Below, in pieces: positions 34,482 to 47,688 of a stretch of DNA of 64,000 bases. Position 1 is the stretch's first letter, and every line of letters begins with the position of its first letter. The translations under genes were made by a program, and so were the position numbers. Source of the DNA: Citrus sinensis. Its lineage: Eukaryota; Streptophyta; Magnoliopsida; Sapindales; Rutaceae. The notes under the pieces were generated by a model. It ran no database searches and was not told where the DNA came from. It saw only the letters and a program-made list of their open reading frames with translations. The stretch lies in contig NC_068564.1 of the NCBI RefSeq assembly GCF_022201045.2, forward strand, positions 1,798,001 to 1,862,000, read 5' to 3'.

Positions 34482-34732
34482 TCAGTATTGAGTTATTGTG
34501 TTTCATAAGCTATAATAGCTTTAAAAAATGTAATTATAAAATAAAAATTAATAGTGTATAATAAGTATCACTTTTGCAAAATAATTTTGATAAAAATAAT
34601 AAAAATACTATAAATTTTTCATAATTCAAGAGTTAGATCAAATCAATTTAGTTTTCAAGTTACAACAGCTACTAGTATTTATTAAACATTTTAGTACTTT
34701 AGTTTTTAAGGTATAGCTACTCAATCTTAATA
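34482..34732. mobile_element. Tourist-like MITE, copy B
   Basis: About 250 bp of AT-rich sequence that aligns along most of its length with the MITE at 7027-7240. Shared blocks include TGTAATTAT-AAATAAAA, AATAATTTTGATAAAA and ACAACAG-TAGT-TTTA. The ends (CTATTCAGTATTGAG and its mirrored counterpart TTATTTGGTATTAAGATTG) are more diverged than in copy A. Confidence 0.6.
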
Positions 34733-37700
34733 CCAAATAAGATTTTATTTTGTGTTAATGAATTGATTTTTCAATTCTTGATAGTCTCAAATCTTATCTC
34801 ATGTTAGGCAATGGTTTCAATCGAATCCATTTTTTATGTCATTGTTTTGGTCTTACATGATGGTGTGCCGATTTCTTAGTATCTCCATCACCTTAAAATC
34901 AATTAGGCATTTCGCGAGAGGAAATTGGAAGCATGCTGAAACTTATCTTCAATACTATTTATTGAACTGTTATTGTTATTTATCAAATTAAACTTTTGAG
35001 TGCACCGAATTCTACAATTACCAAAATTTGCATTTTCTCGAATCCGAATCACGCGCCAAAGCTCTCAATAAGGACATGATATAATCAAAACCTAACTAAA
35101 CCCATTTACTTAAACTAGATTATCTATGATTTTTAACAACCAATAAGGATCACAACGACACCGAATAATGGCTGAGTTAGGTGAATACGTCAATCGTCAA
35201 CGCATCAATCGGCCAATAACCGATTCCATGAATATGCCTGTCACATCCTCCTATACTACTAACTCCCTCTGATGTCATGACTAAAGAAAGTAGGTCACCG
35301 CTGCAATCGCCACGTGGCCACTTTTAATCGGCAGACCAAGAGTTACTTTTTGAAGGATAAAGACGGGGATAGGTGGCACAGTTCGTTTAGACAAACAAAG
35401 ATATTTTTATTTATTTTCAAATCAAAAGTGTGTTGTTAAGTATCCGTCGAGTCAACAGAATTCTGAATTAATCCTAATCGATCCGGACCATCAAATTCCT
35501 TTACATTAAAATAGACATGATTATATTGAAATAAATATACTGTAGTGCACGAATCTCACAATTATATACGTAAAATGATAGATAATAAAAAATTAATAAT
35601 AATTTTAATCATATGTTTATGAAAGAGTGCTCTACTTTAGATCAACTCGAACTTAGTCAAATTCATACTATAAATAATCATAATATATAAAACTCAAAAG
35701 ATTATTATATACATCCCGTCATTTAAAATACTACAATAATCATAATCTATGACTCAAAAATTTGTGTTTTTAAACATCAAACTCTTAACCAATCGGTAAT
35801 GAAATTGCATCAATTATATAAGATTACAAATTCGAACTGTATCTTCCTACAACAGTACAATTGGCGGTGAAATTGCACCAATCAATCGGGTGTCTTGCCG
35901 ATTTTAGATCGGCAAAAAGGCAACCTACTTTTGTGAATGAAAAACGGCAAATAATTCTCAAGCAAATTGCCCTAAAAAACTCAAAACTCGATAGAAATTA
36001 AACGTGGAAACAACAACAGATATCCAGAAGAAGAGTCCCCCCACTCGAAAAAAAAGAAAAAAAAAAGATAATCACTTTAGCTTGTCGGAAAAATGCATTA
36101 TATCGTCATGAACTTTCAATAATTTTTTTTTTTTTTAATTTGGTACTGGGCAACTTGTAAATTCTACGAGAAACCAACCTTGGGGGCCCAAATTGTCTAT
36201 AGGGAAACGTAACTTTTAGTGGTTCATGCACTCGCTTTTTGGCTCCATATTGAATTATTTGATGATTTGATCAGGGAAATTACTGTATTTAGTGGGGCTC
36301 GCATTACAATCAAGGCATACTTATCAAAACGTCGAGAGAGCATCCCACGCAACAGTTATTATAATAAAAGTCAAATAATGAACCTGCCCATTTCAAATAA
36401 TGAGTCACTGACACTAGCCTGAAAAAGTATATTTAACTGCGACCTATCCTAGTATCCTTATCGTTTTAATTTGTATCTTTTAAAAGTAAAAGGTGTGTTA
36501 AACTTAAATAATTAATTAAGTAAAATTACTTAAAAATTATTCGATTAAACTTATATATAAAAAAAAAAATCATTATAATGCGAATCAAATGTTTTAAGAT
36601 CCACCAAAACTCTACATTGTCATATTACTGATTCTTTTAAAAACAAAAAAGGTAACCAATTTCTAGCGAATTTCTTCCACCGCCCAATTAAAAATGGAGA
36701 CCGACACGACCCACCGAGGTTGGGGGGCTTTTCGGGTACGTTCATGTTGGTTCGTTGGTCTTCCACTTTCTTTCTCAAAAGTCAAAATTAAAAAAAAAAC
36801 TGGCAAGCCACGTGTATGCCAAGAGAGAAGAGTCCACAATTACAAAGGCAGAGACGCGTTAAGCAACAAGCATATAAGATTTTATTTTTATTTCTTCCCA
36901 TGGATTAGGAATTTACTGTCTAGGATGGCCAATTAACTAATAATTTACTCACAAATTAATTTTTCTTATAAGTATGTTTATCCACCCTTCGTAAAAATAA
37001 TATGTATTTTAAACTAATAACTTTAGGAAGTGAGTTATAAAAGTGTGATTGATTTGTGTATGTCATATTAGGGTTGCTCTATGATGTTGAGATAAAAAAT
37101 TTATTATCAATAGTATGATTTTTACGGACCATTAGAATAATTGAACAAAATAAACAATAATATCAAAATTTTCAATTTAAGTTTATCTTTACCAATTAAA
37201 CAACTTGAAATGGATAATTGTTTAAAATAATAATAATAAGAAGAACAACAACAACAATTCTCTTCATACTACTCAATTATTTAACAATTAAGTAGTTTTT
37301 TTTCCATGCTACTCAATTATCTAACCACTTAGGTACATTTTTTTCCTTCCCTCCCTCCCTCCCTCTCTGTCCTTATTGGATTAACAACCTATAAAGAAAA
37401 CTAGATTGATTTAAACACAATAATTAAAAGATCGTAAGAATCTGATGTTTGGTACTTATAAACATGAATATAATTATTCATATTCTTTCTTTATTTGTTT
37501 GTTTTGTATAAATTCCACAAATTTTATTAAGATAAAAGAGAGGAAGAAAGAATTAACAATGAAATCAAAATTTGGGTGGCAAATCGATCTAATAAAAATA
37601 TTTATTTATTACTGATATAAACAAACATTATTTGCAAGAATAGGAAGGAAGCTAGACTTTAATTAAATTAAGAAACTAATTTAAAATAAGCAATTTCCTA

Positions 37701-39973
37701 TAATTTGCGTAACTAGTAACTGTTAATTAATAGAGTAGTGATGTTTCCTTTCAAATCAAATAGCACATAATAAATCCCACCATTAACAATGTTGTTTTAG
37801 TTGAATTTTTGTTAAGATCTGATTTGAACCATTAAGGGGTGCTTCTCACCAGATTCAGGTCAAATTTGATCAAAACAAATAAATTTATTATTTTTAGGGG
37901 GAGATTGGGCTAGCAAAGATTAGGGTTTAGGTTTGTATTTTTGTTGTTTAGGGTAGGAGGAACAGTTGAGGTGGTATGAGATGTGAACTGAGATGATTTG
38001 GGAGGTGAGTTGAAGTGATTTGGGAGGTGAATTGGAGTGTTCCGAGTTTAAAATAATATGGAGAGGTTTGTGGGGGGTTGATTTAGAAAGTTGATATGGG
38101 GAGTTCAAGAGAGCTTAAAATAGAGCTTTGGTGAACTTGAGGATAGCTCTAGAGAGCTTATTTGAGGCTCGTGGTATAGTTCAAGTGAACTAATGAAGGA
38201 AATGCGATTTGGGAAACAAAACCATTATAATAAGCATAAACATAAAGAACACATAAGATTTTACGTGGTTCGGCCCTTTAGTCTACATCCATAGGAGTAA
38301 CTCATCTCCAATCCACTATATAAATGAAGTATTAAATAATTTACTTTACAATATTAGCAAAACCTTATTAAAGGTTGGTGATAATGAATAGTAATATGAG
38401 GGAGACGTGGGTCTTATGGAGATTAAATAGTTTTCTAAGATAATAATAAGATAAAAGTTTCTTTGAGAAATGAGATGGCCAAATTTTTCCATGGAGGTGT
38501 GAAAATGAAGGAAGAAGAAGATGAACTAGCCCCTTAAGAACTGAGATCTAAAAAAAGATCTCTTTTGTCTTGTGTTTTGAGCTGCATTTATAAGATTGGT
38601 GCCCTAAGAGCAATTTCATTTTTCTACCAAGTGGAGATTTGTTATTGGTGTTGCCTTCCTCAGGTGGGGCTATTATTGTCTTTTTTTATTTAGTTGATAG
38701 TGACTAAATAAGTTTGGTGAGCAAGTAATTCCTCTATCCTTTATGTGGTCCTTGCTCTTTTCTACATGGCAAAAGCTGGTGCAATGGTCTTGTTGCTTTT
38801 CAGAAGAGCAGCAATGGACAGCTGACGTGGTTCCCTCCTATTGATTTGCTTAAAGAATTTTTATTCTTATTGGCTCATTACTCTTAGTAAAAAAAAGAAA
38901 ATATTTAATTCTTTCTCATGATGGCGTGCATTGTTCATGTGCTGTCTCTAATCAACAAAATTTGAGTTCTGATAATACCTTTTGAAACTAGACATATTTA
39001 CAAAAACTATCATTTTTTGCAGGGAGCTTATCTCCTAACTTTTGAGAGTTATACTGCTATTCGGTCAAACAAGTGAACTTCACTTTATTGACTTTCTTTG
39101 CCATGTGTCATTAAGTCATTAGCCCATGTCAACATTCAAATTTCCCCCCAAACAAATGAAATTCTTTTTACATCATTATAAAAAAATCCATTAAACTAAT
39201 GTATTTAAGAAGTTTGATAGTAGCAAATTCACAAATACTTCCACCTCGCAGCTGATTAGTTGCTTCATATAAATAAAATAGCAACCAAAACTTTGTAATT
39301 CATTGTAGTTCATCCATTGCCACATCAATGGAAGCTCTACAAACTTGTCTTCTACTATCTTTGGCCGTTATAATTGCGCTCCTTTAACTTCTTCTCATTT
39401 CTATTATTTTCTTTATGGTTTATTGTGGTTTACATACTTCATATTGCAATGCACAACATAATTAAAGGATAATTAATGAGGATACTTTTAGTATCATCGT
39501 CACTTTTTTTTTTTTTTGAATTACATGATACTATACTCATATTACAACTCATATTACATGAGACTATTACTAATATATTTATAATTAGATAATTATTAAA
39601 ACTAGACTTATATTAAATCTTATATATCACTATCTAAATTTTAATCCTCTCCAATATAATTGTCACTCTTGTTCCCAACTGATTCCACATTCCCACTGCT
39701 CGTTTGGGTGCTTGCACTGGACTTTAATCTTACAATCAGGTCCATACGATTTAGCTGAATAATTGGTGGGTTTATCTGTTAATTCGCTTGGGCTCGATCG
39801 TGGGCTTGGGCGTCAATTTTTGACAATATGGACTTATGAGAAGCAAACGCCGTCATTTCGCGCATGTTGTATTCAGAATGTTCTCACGGTGCCCTTTTCG
39901 GCTTCACTGACAAGCCCACTGCGAAGTCTCAAGCTAAACTCTTCTAGTCAGTTTCCCGGGAAAATTATACACA

Positions 39974-42900
39974 ATGGGAAAATTGGTGGCATCAGTTTCC
40001 AACTCACTTCATTCTCCAGGCAGCTTTCTGGAGAAAATTGAAACCTATTTTTTCGGAAACATTCCTCTCTCGTTCAAATCTAATCGAACCGCACCTTCTA
40101 TATTATTATTTATGAAGAAGAAAAATAGCGTTTCAGTTTTAACAAATTGCACATTTAAAAGAAATGAAGAATGCATTGTCGATTTCAAAAATCGAAAGGG
40201 GTGGATTCATTTCGTGGGAATTGGTGGTTCTGGGTTATCTGCACTCGCCAAGCTCGCTCTCAAACAAGTAAGCTCTTTTTTTTTTTTTTTTTGGGAGGTC
40301 AAAACACTGACTTGATTTTCTGTTTGATTGCTGAGAAAGTGGTTGAGAAGGAGGAAATCTTAAGTAAAATAAAGAAATCTTTTATGTTTCGCTCACTATT
40401 TGCTTCATTTGTTAAGAATACGAAAAGGGCGGGCTTAGATTGTTAAATATAACTCTGTTAAGTCCATTTTGATGAACTCAATTCATCACACTAAATGAGT
40501 TATTCAGTATTGTTGTGATTATATACCCCAAGACAAGGTACAACTGTTGGGAAGGGGACATGATCAATAGAACCTGGCTGGATCCGGGCTGGGATAGTGG
40601 TGCCCATTCCTAACCAGTTCGGAATGGTCAATCTTAGCTTCCGTTCTTAAGAATCCCCAGTCCTTTGGTATGGAGCCATCATCGCCTTCACCTTTGCAGT
40701 CACTACAGGTTTCATGTCTGGGTTGACCTCCACACTACTTTCGTTTCACCTGCACGAGTTAGTTAGCTTTCCCGTCCGTCCTCCCTCGCCTACTATGAGC
40801 TCTGGATCGAGAGACCAAGGGCGCTATTCCTGGCTAAAGGCCTAACTAGAGTGATTCCTCTGTTATTCGCTTTTGCTATTAGCTCTCTTCTTCTTCTTTT
40901 TTTTTTCAAAAAAAAAATTTGATTATGAATGTTGATTGGCTTTCTATTAGTAAATTTCTTCAGTGATTAAAATAGAAACTCGATGAACTAAATTGCAAAC
41001 TGGGTGAAGTTTTTAGTAACTTGTATTTGGTTTAAGGGTTTTGAGGTTAGTGGCTCAGATTTAGTGTGGAGCAGCTACATGGAAGGACTGCTGGAAGCTG
41101 GGGCAAATTTGCATATTGGTCACTCTGTTTCAAATATCCAGGGCAATGATGGCTCAAGATTTCCTAATGCTGTTGTTGCTTCAAGTGCTATTCCACAAGA
41201 TAATGTGGAGATTTTACATGCCAAATCTGTCGGAGTACCAATGTGGGTATCTTGATGTGTATCAGATTAGGCATTGTATGGCTATAATTTTGAAACTGCT
41301 TGCTTCTCCTTTTGAATGTTAAGGAAGTTATTTCAGTTGGACTAGTTCTAAGTTAAGGGTTATCGTAATACATTGATCAGTGGTTGTTTTCACTTATCAC
41401 AGCTATAAGCGAGATTATTGGTTGGCTAAGCTAACGGAGAAGTACAATCTTATTGCTGTCAGTGGCAGTCATGGTAACATTATTACTAGCTATTATTGTT
41501 GTCAATTTTATCTTGTAAACACTGCTACTCAGATCAATGCCACGTTTCATCACATGAGATAAACAATACTGATGCTGCTGATACAGTTAATTGTACTGAT
41601 ATTTACACTTGAGCTGACTCAAATGAACATCTTATCTTTTCTGCAATTTAATATTAATATATGCAGGGAAGAGTACAACTGCAAGCATGCTTGCCTATGT
41701 TCTGAAGGCAATGGGGGATGATCTTACAGCTATAGTTGGAGCACATGTGCCACAGGTAATATCTTATCTGATAAAAGAAGAATTTTTTAAATGAATTCTT
41801 GTTCATCACCTCTTTTGTATTTTAACAGCTAGAATTTCGTATAGTTCCCATTTCTTCAACCATTTACCTCGTTGATGTCTTTGATACTTTATCATTCCAG
41901 TGAACTAAGTATGTTCCATAATCAAACAATCATTGTCGAGTCTGACAACAGAAGTTGAAGGTGACATAAATTTTTATTTTGCAGTTTCCAGACGGAAGCA
42001 TATTTTATGGAGGTGGCAAAAACTTTGTGCTGGAGGTATGCTTACATTTGTTTTCCATTTTTTCTGATAAAATTTATACGGTGTGACACATGGCATGAAG
42101 ATTTACATTTCATATTAGTATGAATTTTCTCTAGAAGCTTTAATATGACTTTTCTTTGCTTTCATGAGTATTCAAACTTGAACATGCGTGTTCTACTGTA
42201 CATGTCTTCAAAATTATGCAATTGCAACTTAAAACATTATTTTCTTGAATAATTAAATGTCATTTGATGGTTTTGTGGCTGTTGAAACATATAGAGAGAG
42301 CAGTGCAAATAATTGTTTTACGCGTTATCATTGCTTTCTTGTTTATATTAAGAATCACATTTAACACTCATATACTTCTGTTGGAGGTAGGCTGATGAAT
42401 ATGATGGTTGCTTCCTGGGATTATCACCCTCTGTAGCTGTAGTGACAAATCTGGATTGGGAGCATGTTGATATCTTTGAAGATGAGGTTTGGTGATTGAT
42501 GTGCTTTTTTGCTTGGAAAGTTGAGAATGAAAACTGGTTTATGGTTTTTTACTGATATTTATTTCCTGCCACTTAGGATGCTGTTAAAAGTATTTTTAGG
42601 AGATTCCTGAAGCAGATCAGGGTGGGTGGACATCTTGTCATATGCGGGGACAGGTATGGAAAAATCAGTTGACAGAAAATAGCTCTTGGTATTTGCTCTT
42701 ATTGCTCAATCTGTTGGATTCTTTGATTGATTCTGTCATTTGGAAGTCTACAACTAACACATATTACAGGCTTATAATGTTCATGGATTCTAATTTATGA
42801 AATTCCTTTGGGAAGGTAAGCGCAGTCAATGTGCACGGTCCTTGCTGGATCAAATAAAACAAGATACTGGATTGAAGTATTCTGGTGGAGTGGTTTCTAA

Positions 42901-44773
42901 TCAAAGTTCAGATCTATGGGGACAAGGGCATGATTACAAAATAATAACTTATGGTTTTTCAAGTTTTAATGATTGGTACGCTGAATCCGTTTGTCCAAAT
43001 GTACAGGGTGGTAGTGATTATATTTTGGTAAGTATCATTGTTTCTTTACAAAGAAAGCATCGCAATTCTGGAAATTCATTCCAATTTTCTTAGAATTGTA
43101 TGAAAAGAAATACAAAGATTGACAATAATTTTTAGATTCTATAACTTATTTTGAGACCTTGAACTGGTAGTTTGAGCCACAATTTATTTTATGAGAGGCT
43201 TTATGGTAATTGGAAGAATACCTGGCCTCAAAAATCCATCTGCTTGCTTTTGTTTTGTTTAACATATTCTTTTTCGGCCATAACTGCTTTCTGTGGCATT
43301 CTTCCAAATGCCAAATTATGAGTAACAATGTCAAGATTTAACAAGAGTTATGAGCAGAAGCTCATAAGCAGAGTTCATATAACTGTCTGTGTGTTTTGAC
43401 TTAAGATATTCCTTTTTGTCTCTTGTGCTTTCAGAATACAATAATTGAGTTGAAATAGGTTGTGCATTTTGATACATATTTTCAGATTTTTTAAGTTTAC
43501 TTTTTATGGTCAGTATGCACATACATCCATCATGATATCTGATTTTCTGCTCAGATTTTTTTTTTTTTTGGCTTTTTTTTGATAAGTTTATGAGAAAATG
43601 GTGGCCTCATTGGATCTATTTTAATCTTTCTTTGTGCTTGTAGTGTGAGAGAGGGCGCCCATTGGCTCAGATCAGTTTACAAATTCCAGGAGTTCATAAT
43701 GTCTTGAATTCATTAGCAGTGAGTCATCTTTCTTTTTGTTTTTTAGTTCGGAATTATTAGAGGCCGGGCGTACCTCAGATTATTTTCTTTCTTATAGTTG
43801 CTTATTTCGGACTTCATAAAATATAATTTCTTATGTATTAACTTATTATAGTTCTTCTTCAGGTAATTGCCACAGTCCTAACATTGATTGGAGACAAAAG
43901 ACAATCACATGAATCAATTGCTTGTTTAAAGTTGCCTTTAAGCAAGTTCATGGGTGTTTCTAGACGTTTTGATTTGATTGGAACAATATATGGATGCCAT
44001 ATATACGATGATTTTGCACACCATCCAACAGAAGTTCGTGCAGTTCTTCAAGCAGCTCGTCAGAGATTTCCAAATAAGGCTCTTATTGCGGTATTCCAGC
44101 CTCATACTTACAGGTATTTGCCACAAGATTTCTTCCTAGCAGTGTCTTTTCCCGTTATCTTATCGTATTGCCTACGACTTAATCTCGATAATTTTCTCAG
44201 TCGTCTAGTAGTATTGAAGGATGACTTTGCCAATGCACTTTCTGAGGCCGATCAAGTTGTGGTTTCAGCGGTACTAGTATTTTGGTTAATCATCTTTGCA
44301 GTTTCCTCTTTCTGGTTGATAATGGCTATTAACAGTGTGATTTGTATTGTCAGGTCTATGCTGCCAGAGAAACAAATGATTGGAATATCAATGGAAAGGA
44401 TTTAGCTGCTTCAATAATTGGCCCACCATCCGAGTACATCCCTTGTTTGGTATCTGCACTGGGAGTTTTGCTTCTTTTTGTTTTGGTGGCTTGATTCTCT
44501 CTTATGTTCCTTTGTTTTTCGTACAGGGGAATGTGGTTGATAAACTAGCGCTTCAGATACTCAGGGATCCTCATCCTGAAATTGTCATCTTAACACTTGG
44601 AGCAGGTAATGAATGTTCACAGTGATATTTTATATGTTGGATCTTCAATGGCAAATTTTGTTGATAAATTGTCTGAAAGTGGTAACATTTTTGAATGATT
44701 AGGTGACGTCACCACTGTTGGCCCCAAATTGCTCCATGAATTGCAAACTAGATCCCAAGATGCAAGGCATTAA
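39974..44773 (+). CDS. MurC-type UDP-N-acetylmuramate-alanine ligase, plastid-type
   Basis: Fourteen exons join in frame to 575 residues: 39974-40267, 41037-41242, 41403-41473, 41667-41755, 41985-42035, 42391-42486, 42577-42653, 42826-43027, 43644-43718, 43863-44113, 44201-44270, 44354-44449, 44527-44605 and 44703-44773. Bacterial MurC adds L-Ala to UDP-MurNAc. Here a Ser/Lys-rich leader of about 75 residues, probably a plastid transit peptide, precedes the Rossmann motif HFVGIGGSG (79-87), the ATP loop GSHGKSTT (188-195), [43 protein letters not shown] and the C-terminal LTLGAGDVTTVG. All Mur-ligase landmarks are kept, so it looks able to fold and bind ATP. Whether the plant makes its substrate is unknown. 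The start at 39974 is the first ATG in the reading frame; cDNA could move it. Confidence 0.93.
40540..40880. other. Probable mitochondrial DNA insert (NUMT) in MurC intron 1
   Basis: Within an otherwise T-rich intron, a block of about 340 bp has near 50% GC and the texture of plant mitochondrial intergenic DNA, for example TTCTTAAGAATCCCCAGTCC, CCCGTCCGTCCTCCCTCGCC and GGGCGCTATTCCTGGCTAAA. No open frame, splice signal or repeat explains it. The assignment rests on composition and recall of plant mitogenome sequence. Edges are approximate. Confidence 0.55.
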
Positions 44774-45762
44774 CTCTGCTGCTGCTTACATTTGAATTGC
44801 TCATTGCTTAATCCAGTACAAAGACTCAGATCCACATAGATGTAGATGAAACTTAAAAGTCACATATTGTATTGACAAAATCTATTGAATACTTGGATTT
44901 GGACCTTTGGCCATCCAATGAAGGACCGGGAAATTAATGGAAGGGGATCAACTGAAATGGAAGTTTGTCCTTCGGGCCAACTGTCTCGAGGGGACGAGTA
45001 ACTGTCTTGTGCATGTTTCTTGCACCAAAAATGAAATAGAAAAAGGAAATGGTTCCTCCTTGTACATACGTTTAATGCTAATAAAGGCTCCTATCTCCAC
45101 TGTTGTTTTTGTCTCTCAATTAACCATCCAAAATGGCAGGACTTGAAGTAACCTAAATGATCTGAGCATAAACATGCACCAGATCACGGGCAGTTGCTTC
45201 AAAGAATGCACAAGATATTCATTATCCTTTCATTGTCAGTTCAAACCACATTCACTGTTTATATTTCTCCATATACATGTATACTTTTAATTCATAGTCA
45301 GCAATCAATTAATAAGCATCATATTCAGCAATCACTCAATAAGCATCATTTTCACCCAATGTGCATCGATGTATCATCTTATATTACATAATCCATCATA
45401 GAACAAGCTGGAAAATAAAAGGCAAACGAGTTCCAATGTGAAAGAGATAAAATTCATTGAACTACTGAAATATTGCTTGATTACCATCCAACAAATTCAG
45501 TGGTTCACAGCAACTTCCACTCTGGCTTTCAAAAATACAAAATTGAACCTTGAACTGACCACTACATTATCGTATCAACAAAATTGGAAACACAACTGAC
45601 CCAACCTCTAATCCAACAGTTACAGCCAACACCCCTAAACCTGAAATCCAAAACTCATAAAATCACTACAAAGAATGCAGACTTTACTTACCAACTGTAC
45701 ACAGCATTCAGAAACTCCCCGAAATCAAAAACAAAAGGGACCATCAACTGATCAAAATCATT
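44774..45762. other. Convergent 3' regions of MurC and MinD
   Basis: About 1 kb between two stop codons facing each other. It should hold both 3' untranslated regions. A short direct repeat near 45300-45350 (AATCA-TTAATAAGCATCAT, then AATCACTCAATAAGCATCATTTTC) was seen. No other gene. Confidence 0.55.
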
Positions 45763-46719
45763 CTACCCACCAAAAAACGAGAAAAACCCACGTCTCTTGG
45801 GTTCCTCTTCAACCATAACAGCCTTCATGCTATCTTGCTCAACAAGGCGCCAAGCAGCTTGCTCAAATGCTAACCCAGCAAGTGTAGGTGGCTTATTCAA
45901 AACCAAAGGATACCCTCTATTCGTACTCCTTATAACTTCTGAATCCTCAGGAATTACACCTAACAAAGCCAAACCCAACATCTCTTGAATGTCTAAAACC
46001 GACATCATATCCTCTCCTTTGATCATATCAGTCCTCACTCTATTCACAACCATCTTTATATCCCTAATCCCATCACATTCTAACAGCCCTGTAACTCTAT
46101 CAGCATCTCTTAAGCTAGTTATATCAGGCGTTGTAACTAACACAGCTTCATTAGCCGGCGTTATCGCCGTTATAAACCCAGCGTCAATGCCGGCTGGACA
46201 ATCAATCAAAATAAAATCAGGGCTACCTTCTTGTCGCGATTTTAAAGCTTCAACAACCCAAGTGAGGGCTTTCCCGCCAAACCCTAATGGAAGTTTCGAT
46301 CTTGGCTTCGATATGCAGAGCAATTCGAAATTCGACCACCGTTTGTCCCGAACCAAAGCCTGGTCGAGGCGGCAGTCGCCATTAAGGACCTCGACGACGG
46401 TGTAATTGACGCGGTTTTCGAGGCCTAGGAGGAGGTCGAGGTTGCGGAGGCCGACATCGGCGTCGATAGCGACGACGGAGAAGCCTAAACGAGCTAGAGA
46501 GAGGCCGACGTTGGCGGTCGTGGTAGTCTTGCCAACGCCGCCTTTACCGGAGGTGATGACGACCACGCGCGGGGTCTCGCCGGCGAGCTCGGGCTTCCGG
46601 TTCCATTGAAGAACGGATTGGATGCTGGATTTTGAAGAAAAGGGTTTAAGGGGTTTGATGGTTTTGGAAGGGAATAGCGGTTTGAATTGGATTGTTGGAG
46701 AGGGAATGAGAGAAAGCAT
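45763..46719 (-). CDS. Plastid division-site protein MinD
   Basis: A single intronless exon of 318 residues, close to the length of Arabidopsis MinD1 (about 326). A Ser/Lys/Pro-rich plastid transit peptide (about 1-45) precedes the ParA/MinD ATPase. The deviant Walker A motif SGKGGVGKTTTT (57-68) has both lysines; VVAIDADVGLRNLD and FILIDCPAGID follow. The C-terminal RRGFFSFFGG is basic and aromatic, like the amphipathic membrane-binding tail of MinD. MinD is a membrane-cycling ATPase that, with MinE and ARC3, restricts the FtsZ ring to mid-chloroplast. The intronless structure and cyanobacterial character fit descent from the endosymbiont. The closest Arabidopsis gene is At5g24020 (ARC11). 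Confidence 0.97.
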   Translation of the reverse strand: MLSLIPSPTIQFKPLFPSKTIKPLKPFSSKSSIQSVLQWNRKPELAGETPRVVVITSGKGGVGKTTTTANVGLSLARLGFSVVAIDADVGLRNLDLLLGLENRVNYTVVEVLNGDCRLDQALVRDKRWSNFELLCISKPRSKLPLGFGGKALTWVVEALKSRQEGSPDFILIDCPAGIDAGFITAITPANEAVLVTTPDITSLRDADRVTGLLECDGIRDIKMVVNRVRTDMIKGEDMMSVLDIQEMLGLALLGVIPEDSEVIRSTNRGYPLVLNKPPTLAGLAFEQAAWRLVEQDSMKAVMVEEEPKRRGFFSFFGG

Positions 46720-47688
46720 TGGTTAGTGAATTAGGGTTTCAAGGTTTTGTCAATTGAATGAAATTGAATATGAGATCATTTGGCTGGAAGGCGAAGAATC
46801 GGAGATCTGAATATTGGCAACTTGGGAGTGTGAAATATTTACATTTAGGCTCACAATTTTTTGGGCCCAACTAAATTCATGTAAGCCTGAATTTTATTGG
46901 GCTTGGCTCAATTTTTTTACGGAGCCCAGCCCAACTAACCAGTTTTACTTGGGAATTAGGGATGTAAAATAAGTCGGCCCATTACTGGCACGAAAAGGAT
47001 ATGAGTTTAGTATAAATAGTTGCATAATAAGACAAACTCATGTTTGTACTCTAGACTCCTTTAAAACACGATGCAATAGCAGGAGAAATTCTACAGTAAA
47101 TTAGAGGTTTCATGTCACAAATTCACAATCTGATGTGAAACCACCGATTAATGAAGAATTCTATAATGCATCTAAAGTTTTATGTCATAATTCCTTAATG
47201 ATTATAATTTTTATAATTTTTTATTTATCTTTTCTAACAACATTTGATTCAGTGCTTAGCAAAAATGCAACTTAAAACTAAATTCATATCTATGAATTTA
47301 ACAATTTTTTTTAGGTGAATTATACTTTAGACACCAAGTTAAAACTCGATACAATAATAGACATAAATTAAATTTTTAAATAAAACATGCCTTGGTGACA
47401 CCATTGTAATAGCTCTTTAATAGTTGCACAACAACCAAATTGATGAAATATTGCGTAATTTAATTAAAAAGCTTCTACGATCCAACCTGGCAGGACAAAA
47501 GTAACAATACTAAAAATGTTCATTTTTCTTTTTGAGTGGTAATAAAATATTACACTTTTCATACGACATTCACTGATTAGGACGACAAGATTGTAGAAAT
47601 TCTGTCAGCCCAGTGCGCAAAAGTGGTTGGTGAATGGTGCAGCTCATGCATTCATGTGAAATTGAGTTCGAGGATAAGAATGCGAAAT

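Larger units (their letters stand above)
32485..39973. other. 7.5-kb gene-free region between BCH and MurC
   Basis: No gene is supported. It contains a hAT element (33613-34389) and a MITE (34482-34732). The stretch at about 37340-37365 has CCCT repeats. From 38250 to 38310 the sequence TTTACGTGGTTCGGC followed by CTACATCCATAGG resembles a block in the foldback arms at 11040-11080. The last 200 bases should be the MurC promoter and leader, with short upstream ATGs at 39828 and 39837. Confidence 0.5.

Noticed and set aside
36219-36422. 67-codon open frame near 36.3 kb
   Set aside because: Short, no start context or homologue recognised, isolated in gene-free DNA.
38200-39000. Possible LTR or MITE around the TTTACGTGGTTCGGC block
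   Set aside because: No ends, target duplication or inverted termini could be identified.
39763-40041. Alternative MurC N-terminal frame
   Set aside because: It starts with TTG, lacks an early ATG and is out of frame with the ligase; the 39974 frame runs straight into the Rossmann motif.
42780-42825. Apparent break in MurC near the start of exon 8
   Set aside because: Using the CGCAG acceptor at 42821-42825, exon 8 starts at 42826 and joins exon 7 in frame, so the gene is intact.
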